Below are positions 51,258 through 60,680 of a stretch of DNA of 64,000 nt, in pieces. Position 1 is the stretch's first letter, and every line of letters starts with the position of its first letter. The translations under genes and the position numbers were made by a program. The notes beneath the pieces are model-generated. The model was not told the DNA's origin, searched no databases, and saw only the letters and a list, made by a program, of their open reading frames with translations. This DNA comes from Faecalimonas umbilicata (GTDB lineage Bacteria; Bacillota; Clostridia; Lachnospirales; Lachnospiraceae), in contig NZ_SLZV01000001.1 of NCBI RefSeq assembly GCF_004346095.1, positions 124,001-188,000 on the forward strand, read 5' to 3'.

Positions 51258-53861
51258 TTAATTTCCCCAGAGAAGAAATGTCACTGTCTTTCCGTCTGTC
51301 AATACTCGTTTCTGTACGGTCTCTCCGGTTATTTTATTGACAGTTACTTCATATAGCACTTGTTCAGCGGTCTCATTTCCCGGTACTTTTGTTGTAACTT
51401 TCACAAGGTACTCACTCTTCGTACTTTCCTGTTCAAGCACCGTCATCTCTTCTCCTTTCGCATCCTCTGTTCCCTTCGCATAATATTCTTCTAACTTTTT
51501 CTGAATTTCTGAATCAGAATACACTGGTGTCTGTTCTTCTTCCTGTTGTATCGGATTTTCCGGTGTCTTTATCCCTTCCTGACTCTGTCCGGCATTCTCC
51601 GTTTCTGCTTCTTTCTTCTTTGCTTCTTCTGCTTTCTTTTTTGCCGCTTCGTCTTTCTTCGCCTTTTCTTCCTGTGCTTTCTTTTCCTCTGCTTTCTTCG
51701 CTTCTTCTTTTTTCTTTGCTTCCTCCGCCTTCTTTGCTGCTTCTGGATCTGCTTCCCCGGTAATCCGCTCTGAAAGCGTCTTCCACTTCAGCCCTGACAC
51801 CGTCTTTCCCATACTGTCCAGTTTTTTCTGGAATGCTTCCTTTGACAGAGCTTCCTTGTCGTTATAATATGGCTGTTCTGGATGTCCCTCCATATCAAAG
51901 GTATATTGTTCTGTCTGAATCACTGTATGTTCTCCATCCATCCGATAAAAACTCGCATTTCCATAAGAGGCTCCGCCAGAACCATAGATATACATTGTCC
52001 CATTCTCATAAATCTGAAGCAGAGACCGCTCCGCCAATGTCTGATCTTCAAACATATTTTTGGCATCTACTCCATCAAAGCAGTACACTCCTACTACCCG
52101 CTCATCACCACCATTGCTCCTGCTTCCGATCAGCAATTCCTTTTCTCCACTCTCATCGATATCATACATCGTATAAATAATTTCTGTTTTCCCCTTATCT
52201 GTCTCAGTTAAAAATACTAATAATGGGTTGATATTTGGATATCCCTCTGGATCTTTCTGCACCTCTGATGCTCCCATGAGAAGTGCTTCTTGATATTCAT
52301 CTAAAATTTTCTGATAGGCTTCATCTTTTTTTTGTTCTTTCTTAAGACGTTCTTCTGTTCTTTTTGCTGCCGCCTCAATTTCTTTTTTGTCAAATTTTAA
52401 TGTTACCTTACGCTGTACCGGCTTTAATACAGATGAATCATATGTTTCATAAAACTCGCTTAGTTCTTCTGTTCCATTCTGCTCTGTCGTCGTAAGCTCT
52501 GCTAAGATTTCCACCCCGCTCTCATCGAATTCAAACCATAATTCTGAATACCCTCTCATCCGTTTTGCAGTGGCATTCAATCCGATTTTTTCCAGTTTTG
52601 CAGAAATATCTGTAATCTCTTTCTCATGATCCTCCCCGGTCAGAAGTCCTTTGGTCGATGCATATTCCCGGAAAGTCCCATCGTAGTTCACTGCAAACAT
52701 TCCATACTCATGTGAACGTGCTGTCAGAGAATACTGATTTGCTGTACTTCCACAGATATAGATCTTTCCACCTGACTCCTTTAAGAAAATACCTTGACGC
52801 TCTGTCTCTGCATTTCCCATCACATTTCGAAGTGCAAGATATTCCGCTGCAAGCTTGATACTTTTCTCTTTCTTCTCATACATCTGAAGATAAACATGGT
52901 TGTGTTTTTCATCCTTTTTTTCCTTATCTTCCTCACCGGTCTTCAGCATCAGAACAAGCAGCTCTTTTTCTCCATCGCCATCAAAATCTTTCAGTTTGGA
53001 TGCGAGTACCCCCTTTTGCTTCTCCAGCCGCTCAGGCTGTACTATCTTTTTCTCGCCATCTTTCTTCACATATTTTGATTCATAAGTACTCGCAGTACAT
53101 TTTCCATATTTCGGTACGAGAACCTTGTCCACATACGTTTCCAGACTGACTGCTTTTGTGTCGTCTATTTTATCCCGATCTTGCGTATGCTCTCCTTTAT
53201 CTTCTTCCTCCCCTTTATTCTCTTCCTGACTGCTTGAATTTGGGGAAGGTTTCTCATCTGGTACCGGTTCTGCTGCCGGTTTCTCATTACTCTGTGCTTC
53301 TTTTTTCGGTACTTCCTGCCCTTTTGCCACAGCACCATTCTCTTTTGCCTTCTTCAAGATTGCCTCTGCCTTTTTTTCTTTTCCCTGTGCGGTATAAATT
53401 TCTGCTAATTTATCGTAAGATTTTCGTTCCTTCGGATCAATCTTGATTGACTCCAGATAGAGTTCCTCCGCTTTTTCATACTCCATATCTTCCAGATATT
53501 TGTCTGCCATCGCTATCTTCGTCTGAAATGTCTTTTCCTGCTTATCTTTCATCCCGAAATAGACACCTGTCGTCACTCCAGCGATCAGAACTGCACTGAT
53601 TCCCACTGCCGCAGCAATCCGAAAATTTTTGCGCCTCTTCGTCTCCTGCTGTTCTGCCTCCTGTTTTCTCTCTTGTTCTATCTCCTGAAAATTCTCTGTC
53701 TCCTCTGCCTCAAAGTCTTTCTGCAGATTTTCTTCTACCTTTTTCTCTGCAGATTTTTCTTCCTGCGTCGATTCCTGCGGAATCTGAACCAATTCTGCCC
53801 CGCACTTTCCGCAAAATTTTGCATGATCTGCATTTTCTGCTCCACATTTCCTACAGTACAT
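51258..53861 (-). CDS. Zinc-ribbon, one-TM protein with TPR and FG-GAP-like outer domains
   Basis: An 867-residue protein, function unknown. Order: zinc ribbon (CRKCG...CGKCG, residues 3-22), an acidic linker, a membrane helix (about 82-105), a TPR-like pair (about 115-175), a polar linker, two Ca-loop-like segments of FG-GAP/VCBS type (DFDGDGEKELLVL, DIDESGEKELLI), a long Ala/Lys/Glu helix (about 700-765), and a C-terminal beta domain. The zinc ribbon should be cytosolic, the rest outside. The gene lies 2 nt after the beta-lactamase-like gene. It is the last zinc-ribbon gene of the array. Confidence 0.75.
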   Translation of the reverse strand: MYCRKCGAENADHAKFCGKCGAELVQIPQESTQEEKSAEKKVEENLQKDFEAEETENFQEIEQERKQEAEQQETKRRKNFRIAAAVGISAVLIAGVTTGVYFGMKDKQEKTFQTKIAMADKYLEDMEYEKAEELYLESIKIDPKERKSYDKLAEIYTAQGKEKKAEAILKKAKENGAVAKGQEVPKKEAQSNEKPAAEPVPDEKPSPNSSSQEENKGEEEDKGEHTQDRDKIDDTKAVSLETYVDKVLVPKYGKCTASTYESKYVKKDGEKKIVQPERLEKQKGVLASKLKDFDGDGEKELLVLMLKTGEEDKEKKDEKHNHVYLQMYEKKEKSIKLAAEYLALRNVMGNAETERQGIFLKESGGKIYICGSTANQYSLTARSHEYGMFAVNYDGTFREYASTKGLLTGEDHEKEITDISAKLEKIGLNATAKRMRGYSELWFEFDESGVEILAELTTTEQNGTEELSEFYETYDSSVLKPVQRKVTLKFDKKEIEAAAKRTEERLKKEQKKDEAYQKILDEYQEALLMGASEVQKDPEGYPNINPLLVFLTETDKGKTEIIYTMYDIDESGEKELLIGSRSNGGDERVVGVYCFDGVDAKNMFEDQTLAERSLLQIYENGTMYIYGSGGASYGNASFYRMDGEHTVIQTEQYTFDMEGHPEQPYYNDKEALSKEAFQKKLDSMGKTVSGLKWKTLSERITGEADPEAAKKAEEAKKKEEAKKAEEKKAQEEKAKKDEAAKKKAEEAKKKEAETENAGQSQEGIKTPENPIQQEEEQTPVYSDSEIQKKLEEYYAKGTEDAKGEEMTVLEQESTKSEYLVKVTTKVPGNETAEQVLYEVTVNKITGETVQKRVLTDGKTVTFLLWGN

Positions 53862-53863
53862 AC

Positions 53864-54874
53864 CTATTCTCCTTCCTTTATCTGACTGTAAATTTCAGAT
53901 GACAATGCCACAATTTTCTCTCGGGCTGCCTGTGTGTCTGTAAGCTGATCTGCCATCACACATAAAATATATGGAGTCTCACCAGCCCATACGATTGCTG
54001 CATCGTTCTCTACATCGGCAAGTTCTCCTGTCTTATTTCCTGTTTCTACCCCTTCTGGAATACCCGCTGGAATTTTTCCAGTGCGCTGCTGCTGCTTTAA
54101 TAAATTTAACATCTGCTCTGCGTGTGGATGTCTCCCTTGGCAAACATCAAACAAAAAATTGCCACAATCCTCTGCTGATGTGTAATTTTCTCCCAGCGTA
54201 CTGTCTGCCAAAAGCATTCTTCCCATAGAAGAATCTTTGTAACCTTTTTCCTGACAATAAACATTCACCTGTTCCATCCCCGCAGTTTCCTCACCACCGC
54301 CGAGCATTCTTGTCAATTCGTTGGCTGCATCGTTATCGCTGACTGTGATCATCGCCGTGAGAAGCCGATCGAGTTCTGCAGCTCCGTACTGTGCTGCCAA
54401 ACTGTCATACTGTTCATAAACAGCTCCCATAATGTACAATTTGATCAGACTTGCCGCCTTTTGCTTCTCCGCTCCAACTACTGCAAAGGAACCGCTTGAC
54501 AATTGCTTCATATACACATTCCACTTCTCTCCAAGCGCTGTCCTTTCTGCAATCCTGTTCTGGATCAGCTCTTCCATAGCGGCCATTTCCAAAGGCGCGC
54601 GGACTTCCTCTTCCATCTGCTGTTTCTCCTGTCGGGTCTTTGCTTCTGCTTCTTCTTTCTCCTCCAACAGAGTCTGTCTTCTTTTTAAGACTTCCTTTCT
54701 CTCTTCTTTTTGTAATACAGCCCCTGCATCGATTTCCTGTGTCTGTTTCTCAATTTCCTTGCACCGACTTTCCAAAAACAGCCATCCAGTTCCAACAGCC
54801 AGAAGCATTCCCACACAGACTGCACTGTAAATCCATCCTGCTTTTTTCCCTTTTCCTCTTTCTCTCTTTTTCAT
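53864..54874 (-). CDS. Membrane-anchored serine hydrolase, class A beta-lactamase fold
   Basis: A 336-residue protein with an N-terminal membrane helix (about 13-34), a coiled coil (about 38-105) and a penicillin-interacting domain. Catalytic motifs are visible: SLIK (Ser142, Lys145), SDN (179-181) and KTG near residue 290, the order of class A beta-lactamases and of PBP4-like serine hydrolases. The Glu166 loop is not clear to me, so antibiotic hydrolysis is uncertain; a peptidoglycan-sensing or trimming role fits the neighbouring amidase better. The gap to the amidase gene is 21 nt. Confidence 0.8.
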   Translation of the reverse strand: MKKRERGKGKKAGWIYSAVCVGMLLAVGTGWLFLESRCKEIEKQTQEIDAGAVLQKEERKEVLKRRQTLLEEKEEAEAKTRQEKQQMEEEVRAPLEMAAMEELIQNRIAERTALGEKWNVYMKQLSSGSFAVVGAEKQKAASLIKLYIMGAVYEQYDSLAAQYGAAELDRLLTAMITVSDNDAANELTRMLGGGEETAGMEQVNVYCQEKGYKDSSMGRMLLADSTLGENYTSAEDCGNFLFDVCQGRHPHAEQMLNLLKQQQRTGKIPAGIPEGVETGNKTGELADVENDAAIVWAGETPYILCVMADQLTDTQAAREKIVALSSEIYSQIKEGE

Positions 54875-54895
54875 ACTGCACCCCTTGCCATAGCT

Positions 54896-55789
54896 CTAAT
54901 TTCCAACCGCAAAATACTGGTCAATTCCATTTGCAATGCCCTTGACCATTTTCTTTTCATACTCCGGATCCTGCATATTTACATCATCCTGCTCATTGGT
55001 CATGTATCCCATCTCCAGAATGATAACCGGAATCTGACTCCAGTTGATCCCAGTCATGTTATCATAGAGCTGCACTCCGTCATTTTCCATACCACACTCC
55101 TGACAGTAAGCATTGATCACAGCTTCCCCGAGCGCATAGCTTTTCGGATGAAGTGCTCCAACATAGGGATTTTCTGCGGAAGGTACCATCGTCATTGCTC
55201 CCTTTGCCAATGGATCCTCACTTCCATTTGCATGGATCCTCACATAAATATCGGCTCCTTCCTCCGCTGCCATAAGCGCTCTCTCACTGTTGCTGATTGC
55301 CGTATCATGATCTTCTCTTGTGAGTACCACTTCATATCCTCTCTGTTCCAGTTCCAGACGAAGCTGCTTGGAAATATTTAATGTCAGTTCATACTCCGGA
55401 ACATTTGTATAACGACCCTGCGTACCAGAAGATGCCTTCGCTTTCATTTCCTGCGATCCTGGTCCCATGGGCTCCAAGTCGCTCATATCTACATTCGGAC
55501 CTTGATGACCCGGATCGATTGCAATTTTCTTTCCCTTCGCCTGTGGCTGTTCCTCAGTGATCACTTCTTTTTTCCCCTCTGCCTCTCTTTGTGCCTGTTC
55601 TTTTTCTAGTTCTTCCACTTCTTTTTCCAGTTCCTGAATTTCCTTCTCTATATTCTGCGCTGCTTCTTTTGCTGCTCGCTTCTCTGCTTTCGCTGTATAC
55701 AATTTTCGCGCCGCTGCAGCGCATCCGACTGATACAATGACCAGCAGACAAGTGCAGGAAACTACTATGATTTTCTGACTTGTTTTCAC
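54896..55789 (-). CDS. N-acetylmuramoyl-L-alanine amidase (Amidase_3)
   Basis: A zinc amidase that cuts between MurNAc and the stem peptide. The 297-residue protein has a membrane anchor (about 5-26), a Lys/Glu coiled coil (about 32-78) and the catalytic domain. IAIDPGHQG (His95), a Glu in the following segment, VRIHANGS (second His) and the catalytic Glu in VIILEMGYMTN are all present. I chose GTG 55789 because GAAGGGGGG lies 5 nt before it; the ATG at 55822 has no such site. It leads the amidase, hydrolase and zinc-ribbon block, after a partial terminator. Confidence 0.85.
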   Translation of the reverse strand: MKTSQKIIVVSCTCLLVIVSVGCAAAARKLYTAKAEKRAAKEAAQNIEKEIQELEKEVEELEKEQAQREAEGKKEVITEEQPQAKGKKIAIDPGHQGPNVDMSDLEPMGPGSQEMKAKASSGTQGRYTNVPEYELTLNISKQLRLELEQRGYEVVLTREDHDTAISNSERALMAAEEGADIYVRIHANGSEDPLAKGAMTMVPSAENPYVGALHPKSYALGEAVINAYCQECGMENDGVQLYDNMTGINWSQIPVIILEMGYMTNEQDDVNMQDPEYEKKMVKGIANGIDQYFAVGN

Positions 55790-55830
55790 AATTTCCCCCC
55801 TTCTTTCCAATAGCTCTGGCACACTGTGAT

Positions 55831-55863
55831 AAAAGACAGAGATGTCTCACACCTCTGTCTTTT
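55831..55863 (-). terminator. Terminator or attenuator upstream of the amidase gene
   Basis: AAAAGACAGAG and CTCTGTCTTTT pair over 11 bp with TATC after on the minus strand. The T-run is short, so partial readthrough into the amidase gene is possible. Confidence 0.6.
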
Positions 55864-55904
55864 CGCCTATCCGTCTCTCACTCACGACTGCGGACAGATT
55901 TTCT

Positions 55905-56372
55905 TTATTCTTGTTTTGTTCCGCACTTTGTGCAGAAAACTGCCCCTTGCGGAATCTGTTTTCCACACTTTATGCAGAACCTCACTTGCTGCTGCGAAGC
56001 CTGCATTCCTTCCTTCATATCCTCTACTTTTGCTCCGCATCCTACACAAAACGCCATTCCCGGTTCCAACACTGCGCCACACCTTGGGCAAGTCTTAATG
56101 CTCTCAATCGCCTCAATCTCCGAACGGATTGCTTCAATTCTTTGATAACTTGACTGAACCATCCGTACCAGCTCAGCCAGCTGTGGCTCTGGATCATTCT
56201 GCTTTAACTCATAATACATATGACCAAGGTTCTGACAATATTTATCAATTTTTTTCTGCTCTTCATTGATCTGTGATTTCAAACTTGTGATATCAGCCAT
56301 TCCTTTTGCTTTCTGCATGACATTTTGACCTGTGACTGAAATTTTCTTTCCTAATTCATCAAAAAAAGCCAT
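55905..56372 (-). CDS. Coiled-coil protein with two zinc ribbons
   Basis: A 155-residue soluble protein, function unknown. The N-terminal helical part (about 1-95) contains the LGHMYYEL element shared with two other proteins of the array. Two zinc ribbons follow: CPRCG...CVGCG and CIKCG...CTKCG. There is no membrane helix. AAGGAGAGAG lies before ATG 56372, so the ATG at 56426 is rejected. It is likely an adaptor of the kinase-linked system, an inference from context. Confidence 0.78.
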   Translation of the reverse strand: MAFFDELGKKISVTGQNVMQKAKGMADITSLKSQINEEQKKIDKYCQNLGHMYYELKQNDPEPQLAELVRMVQSSYQRIEAIRSEIEAIESIKTCPRCGAVLEPGMAFCVGCGAKVEDMKEGMQASQQQVRFCIKCGKQIPQGAVFCTKCGTKQE

Positions 56373-56398
56373 TATTCTCTCTCCTTCTCTTCCTGTTG

Positions 56399-58438
56399 CT
56401 AATTGTACATTCCTCCAAACAGGCAAGTGACATCGTCATCCAGCTCGATGAGTTTATCCTTTCCTCTGTACAACTTCAATGTTCCCGTAGAGTCATCGTC
56501 ATCATAATCTACAAGGACCGCTATTTTTTTCTCATCTACGACTTTATAATCAAAAGCATCATCTGCGATCACTTTTGCATTTTTTCCGTCAAACATCTTT
56601 AACGTAAACAGATTCTTGGAAGTATTGTAGTCTGTCTTATAGATTGGATATTTCTGTTCTTTCGTAAATTCTAAGGTACCTATCATAACATCACTGTCAA
56701 TCAATTCTTCATTACAATACAGATCCCCCATTCCTTCATCCATATCCGTCAGATAATAAATATCTCCGTCTTTTGCACCCATCATGACATCTACATCTTC
56801 TGCAATGACACTGCATTTTCCATCTGCTTTCTTACCTGTCTTGAAGGAAAGAAGCTGGCTTTCTTTTATTTCGCCATCCTTATTTCTTTCTACTTTCATT
56901 GTATACCCAATATTCTTTTCATCATCGACAAGGAACCTCTGCTCTCCCATTCCCTCCTTCAAGTCTGCATCCAAAGTCACAATCTCTTTTCCATTGTAAA
57001 TGCAAGTCTCTGCCGACTCCTGAAGTGCCTCATAGTACTTCTGGTCTACGTCATAAATTTCATCTAATTTTGATGCTCTAATTTTCGGCAGCTCTTCCAT
57101 CTTAAATCTTGTGAATAACACTGTGTCAGAATTATCCTGTGCATAAATGTCACTGCTGAGTTTCTTTGCGACCTCCACTTCTTTTCCATCTTTATAGCAG
57201 TACAAGGAGTTCTCAGACACCTCGATAGAATGCTCTTCCAATTCTTCCAAGAACCACTCCATATCCTCATCGCCGTTGGTGTCATCTTCTACAATATCCA
57301 TCGCATTGATCTTTTTCTCATCCATCTTTACATAATACAACGCTTTATCTTTTTCATTGTTGGAAACAACCCACCCTACATCCGATGCGATTTTCTCTCT
57401 TTCTCCAAAATTTTCAATCAGATAAAGTTTATCATCTTCCTGTACAACAATCTGTTTCAAATCATCCCCGATGATGCAATTTTCTGCGCTCTTAGAAAGT
57501 TTCTTTTTCTCTTTCTTTAAATTGATATCCTGCTGATACAATGCGCTCTTGCCGTTGTTCTGTTCGATCCACACAATATTTTTTTGCTCTTTATCCAGTT
57601 TAAATCTGGTAACATCTGATGCAATTTTTTCTTTCTTGCCTTTCCGATCACTAATATATAATGTATCGTTTCCTGCCTTTAGATAAACGATTTTATTATT
57701 ATCAAGCAGTTTATATTTTGTAACGGAATCATCAATCTCTATTGCTCCGCCTTCTTTTCCGACTTTCTGGAAGTTCAGATCAAATTCTGTCATTCCATCT
57801 TCTGCTTTGACATCTGTCGGATAGCAGATATATTTTCCATCTTTGGAATAGGTAACACGCATACCATAAATCTCATCTTCATCACCATAAGATCCACTGT
57901 ATTCCATCGGATCTTTTTTGTATTTTTCCAAGTCTGTCTGCATTACCTTTCCGTCTTTTAAATACGCAATCTTTGTATGTGCATCATCTCCGAATGCATT
58001 CACAAGGAGAGCAGCCCCTCCGATGACAACGACAGCTGCCGCTGCCACACCAATGATTTTTCCGGATGAAATCTTTCCGCTCGAATTGCCCCCAAGCGGT
58101 TTAGAACCTCCTGCATTTTCCCCAACGCCGGATTCATCCATTTCCATATTCTTTCCACATCCGCAACAGAAAACAGCATCCGCGTCATTTTCACATCCAC
58201 AATATGGACAATACTTGTGTTCCTCTTCTTCCGGCTCTGAATAAGAACCTCTTATTTCTGCACCAAGGAGAACTGTCTCCTCCTCATCTCCTGCATTTGC
58301 CTGACAGTCTTCCTGTTCCAGATTTTCTGCCAGCTCTTTCTTTTGTGCTTCCACACAATTTTCCTCTAACTTTGCTCCACATGCAAAACAAAATTTTGAA
58401 TTTTCCGGTAATTCACATCCACATTTTGTACATCTCAT
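56399..58438 (-). CDS. Double zinc-ribbon, one-TM protein with propeller-like outer domain
   Basis: A 679-residue protein, function unknown. Two zinc ribbons (CTKCG...CFACG near residue 3; CPYCG...CCGCG near 77) precede a Gly/Ser linker and a membrane helix (about 128-150). The long outer part is made of short repeats such as KIVYLKAGNDTLYISDRKGK and ALYYVKMDEKKINAMD, which look like beta-propeller or DUF5050-type blades. The start overlaps the stop of the YARHG gene (ATGA). It is probably a sensor or binding protein of the envelope. Confidence 0.72.
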   Translation of the reverse strand: MRCTKCGCELPENSKFCFACGAKLEENCVEAQKKELAENLEQEDCQANAGDEEETVLLGAEIRGSYSEPEEEEHKYCPYCGCENDADAVFCCGCGKNMEMDESGVGENAGGSKPLGGNSSGKISSGKIIGVAAAAVVVIGGAALLVNAFGDDAHTKIAYLKDGKVMQTDLEKYKKDPMEYSGSYGDEDEIYGMRVTYSKDGKYICYPTDVKAEDGMTEFDLNFQKVGKEGGAIEIDDSVTKYKLLDNNKIVYLKAGNDTLYISDRKGKKEKIASDVTRFKLDKEQKNIVWIEQNNGKSALYQQDINLKKEKKKLSKSAENCIIGDDLKQIVVQEDDKLYLIENFGEREKIASDVGWVVSNNEKDKALYYVKMDEKKINAMDIVEDDTNGDEDMEWFLEELEEHSIEVSENSLYCYKDGKEVEVAKKLSSDIYAQDNSDTVLFTRFKMEELPKIRASKLDEIYDVDQKYYEALQESAETCIYNGKEIVTLDADLKEGMGEQRFLVDDEKNIGYTMKVERNKDGEIKESQLLSFKTGKKADGKCSVIAEDVDVMMGAKDGDIYYLTDMDEGMGDLYCNEELIDSDVMIGTLEFTKEQKYPIYKTDYNTSKNLFTLKMFDGKNAKVIADDAFDYKVVDEKKIAVLVDYDDDDSTGTLKLYRGKDKLIELDDDVTCLFGGMYN

Positions 58439-59751
58439 CGTAACTTATAACCTCCACTGTCAATTGCAAATTCTCTGGCACTTAGTAAATCTGCATTTTT
58501 TATCTCATAGTCATTTAACATATCATTAGTAAACTGCGACGGTTCAATCGTTCCCCTATACCACGATTTACTTCCAAAATATTCTTGTAATTCTACTGAG
58601 TCAAACTTTCGTCCTCTTCTCGCATAAATTTCATTTTTCGCGTAATTGAGCTGCTGCAGAGACAGTCCACTGATATCACTCTCTGTCAGATAACGGCTGT
58701 TGCTATCCGGAATAATGTACTCACTGTCTTTTTTGGCAACTGCATTCTTTTTATCAGTTTCCGCTTTTTCGGCTGTTGCGATCAGTTTCTCTAACTTCTC
58801 CTGATCTCTTACCAGTTCTTTTGCATCCTCAAGAATCTGTACTGCATCTTTAGGTGTCCCTTCCGCAATAAGACGACTGCTCTCCTCTTCCAGATATTTC
58901 ATATAGTCTGCATCACACTGTTTGAGCAATTTATTGACAACCTCATCTTCCTCATCTAGCTCCTCACTAATGGAAGTCAAGTGCTTTATCGCATATTTAT
59001 AATTAGAAATCTTTGTATATTCTGAGATCTCTTTCTCTAATCCTTTTCCGAGATCTTCCACAAGACTATCATACTTCTTTTCCTGTGTTTGCTCCAGATC
59101 ATCCACATCAATCTCTTCTAATTCCTTTTTTGCTTCCACATAGTCTAACTTTCCATCTTCAAAATCTTCTCTGATTTCTTCTAACTGTCCGCTGACTTCA
59201 TCTTTTTTCTCTCCTTTTTCTACCCTGACGGAATCGTTCTCATCGTCTTTCTCATAGTCTGCAACGCTTCCTGAGCTACTCTCATATGGAGCTAAAATCA
59301 TAGATCCCATGATCCCGGCAATTCCCAGCACACTTACAACAGTCATTGCTGTTGCAATCCATTTTCCTCTCCCGGACATCCCAAAGACAGCTGCTACTGC
59401 TGCAATCACTGCGAATGCCGATGGCAAAATGTAGATCAGATACGGATAAATCTCTTCCAGAGCTCCACCGGAAAGTGTGTCTGCCAATAGAAATCGAAGG
59501 CTGATGAAGCTGACTGCTGCCAATGCTAAAAAGACTGCTGCAATTACTAACGGCGTTTTATTCCAGCTACCATTTTTCTTGCTTTGCGATTGCTTTTCCT
59601 TCTTTGGCCTTTCTTTCTGTTTTTTGGGTTGCTCTGATTCTTGCTTATTTTTCTGACTGCCACTTTCCCTCACAGAATCGTTCTGGCTACGACAGTTGCA
59701 TATTTCTCCTTCCTGGATCTTGCGACCACAATATTTACAATACATTCTCAT
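58435..59751 (-). CDS. Zinc-ribbon membrane protein with YARHG domain
   Basis: A 438-residue protein. A zinc ribbon (CKYCG...CNC) and a basic linker precede about three membrane helices (about 67-90, 100-125, 132-155). A long acidic helical region follows (about 165-350), and the C-terminus is a YARHG domain (LNYAKNEIYARRGRKF...YFGSKSWYRG), a small extracellular module found in clostridial envelope proteins and possibly ligand-binding. AGGGATGAG precedes the ATG. It overlaps the downstream gene by 4 nt. Confidence 0.78.
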   Translation of the reverse strand: MRMYCKYCGRKIQEGEICNCRSQNDSVRESGSQKNKQESEQPKKQKERPKKEKQSQSKKNGSWNKTPLVIAAVFLALAAVSFISLRFLLADTLSGGALEEIYPYLIYILPSAFAVIAAVAAVFGMSGRGKWIATAMTVVSVLGIAGIMGSMILAPYESSSGSVADYEKDDENDSVRVEKGEKKDEVSGQLEEIREDFEDGKLDYVEAKKELEEIDVDDLEQTQEKKYDSLVEDLGKGLEKEISEYTKISNYKYAIKHLTSISEELDEEDEVVNKLLKQCDADYMKYLEEESSRLIAEGTPKDAVQILEDAKELVRDQEKLEKLIATAEKAETDKKNAVAKKDSEYIIPDSNSRYLTESDISGLSLQQLNYAKNEIYARRGRKFDSVELQEYFGSKSWYRGTIEPSQFTNDMLNDYEIKNADLLSAREFAIDSGGYKLR

Positions 59752-59777
59752 CCCTCCATTCTTCTTATCCTTACTTT

Positions 59778-60656
59778 TTAATAAGGAAGCTTCCCTCTTA
59801 AATAATATACTCTTTCTTTTGTCATATCTGCTGCCGGTCCATTTGGAAAACTAGAGTGATCAATTGTCGTTCCCTGCCAGTAATTAGCAATCATCGCCTC
59901 TTTCTGTTGGATCCAGCTAACCTGCTCATCTGTAAGATTTCCTAATTCTGCTCCCGGAAGCACTGCCTCCAGTTCAGCCCACAGCTCATTTAGCAAATTA
60001 TCCCACAGTTCATATCTGCCCTGTGCAATACTCATCTGTCTCTCCACAGAATCCCCTGCGGAAGCTTCTGCCGCTAATTGTTTATCAGCTGCCTCTGTCG
60101 AAGCCAGTCTCGAATCCCACCATTCTTGCGCCGACATTTGAGAACTGCTATTAGAAGAAAGATTGGACTCGCTTTCTGCTTGCTCCTGTACCTTCTTTAA
60201 TTCTTCCTCTTTTTGCTGAAGCTGTTCTTTTAGTTCCTTCTCTTTTTGCTCTTGTTCTTCTGCTTCTTTCTTTTTCTTCTCTTCTTCTTTCTGTTCTTCC
60301 TTTTCTCGTGCTTGTTCTTCCGCTTTCCGTTCTTCTTCTATCTCTTTTTCTCTTTTCTCATGTTCTTCTTGCACCGCCTCCAGCCGTTTTTCCTGGATCA
60401 CATATACTGCAAAAATTCCACCGCAGAACATCACCAGCACAAGACCGATCAGAATCCCCATCCATAAATTCTTTTTCTTCTTTTTTCCAGATTGCTGCTC
60501 ATCGCCTGCTTCTTCGTTATCCTCTTCCCAATCTTGGAATCCATCTTGATCATTTTGTTCTGAATTTTTATCTACCTCTAAAAGTGGAGAACCACAACGT
60601 TTACAAAACTTTTTATCCTCCTCATATTCCGCACCGCACTTCTGACATTTCTTCAT
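59778..60656 (-). CDS. Zinc-ribbon, one-TM protein with LprI-like outer domain
   Basis: A 292-residue protein: zinc ribbon (CQKCG...CKRCG, 4-22), acidic linker, membrane helix (about 66-88), a Lys/Glu coiled coil (about 90-165) and a C-terminal helical domain. The last, with YELWDNLLNELWAELEAVLP, a W-rich core and a tail like DUF1311/LprI (lysozyme inhibitor-like), should be outside. AGGAAGG supports ATG 60656 over the ATG at 60677. The gaps to neighbours are about 25 nt. Ligand unknown. Confidence 0.75.
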   Translation of the reverse strand: MKKCQKCGAEYEEDKKFCKRCGSPLLEVDKNSEQNDQDGFQDWEEDNEEAGDEQQSGKKKKKNLWMGILIGLVLVMFCGGIFAVYVIQEKRLEAVQEEHEKREKEIEEERKAEEQAREKEEQKEEEKKKKEAEEQEQKEKELKEQLQQKEEELKKVQEQAESESNLSSNSSSQMSAQEWWDSRLASTEAADKQLAAEASAGDSVERQMSIAQGRYELWDNLLNELWAELEAVLPGAELGNLTDEQVSWIQQKEAMIANYWQGTTIDHSSFPNGPAADMTKERVYYLRGKLPY

Positions 60657-60680
60657 CTTCTCTGATTCCTTCCTCATCCC

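Noticed and set aside
51527-51763. Leu/Phe-rich plus-strand ORFs in 51514-51786
   Set aside because: They are the complement of the Ala/Lys/Glu-rich helix of the zinc-ribbon protein; low-complexity artefacts.
60246-60467. Phe/Leu-rich plus-strand ORF resembling a membrane protein
   Set aside because: It is antisense to the Lys/Glu coiled coil of the LprI-like protein, which always yields such shadows.
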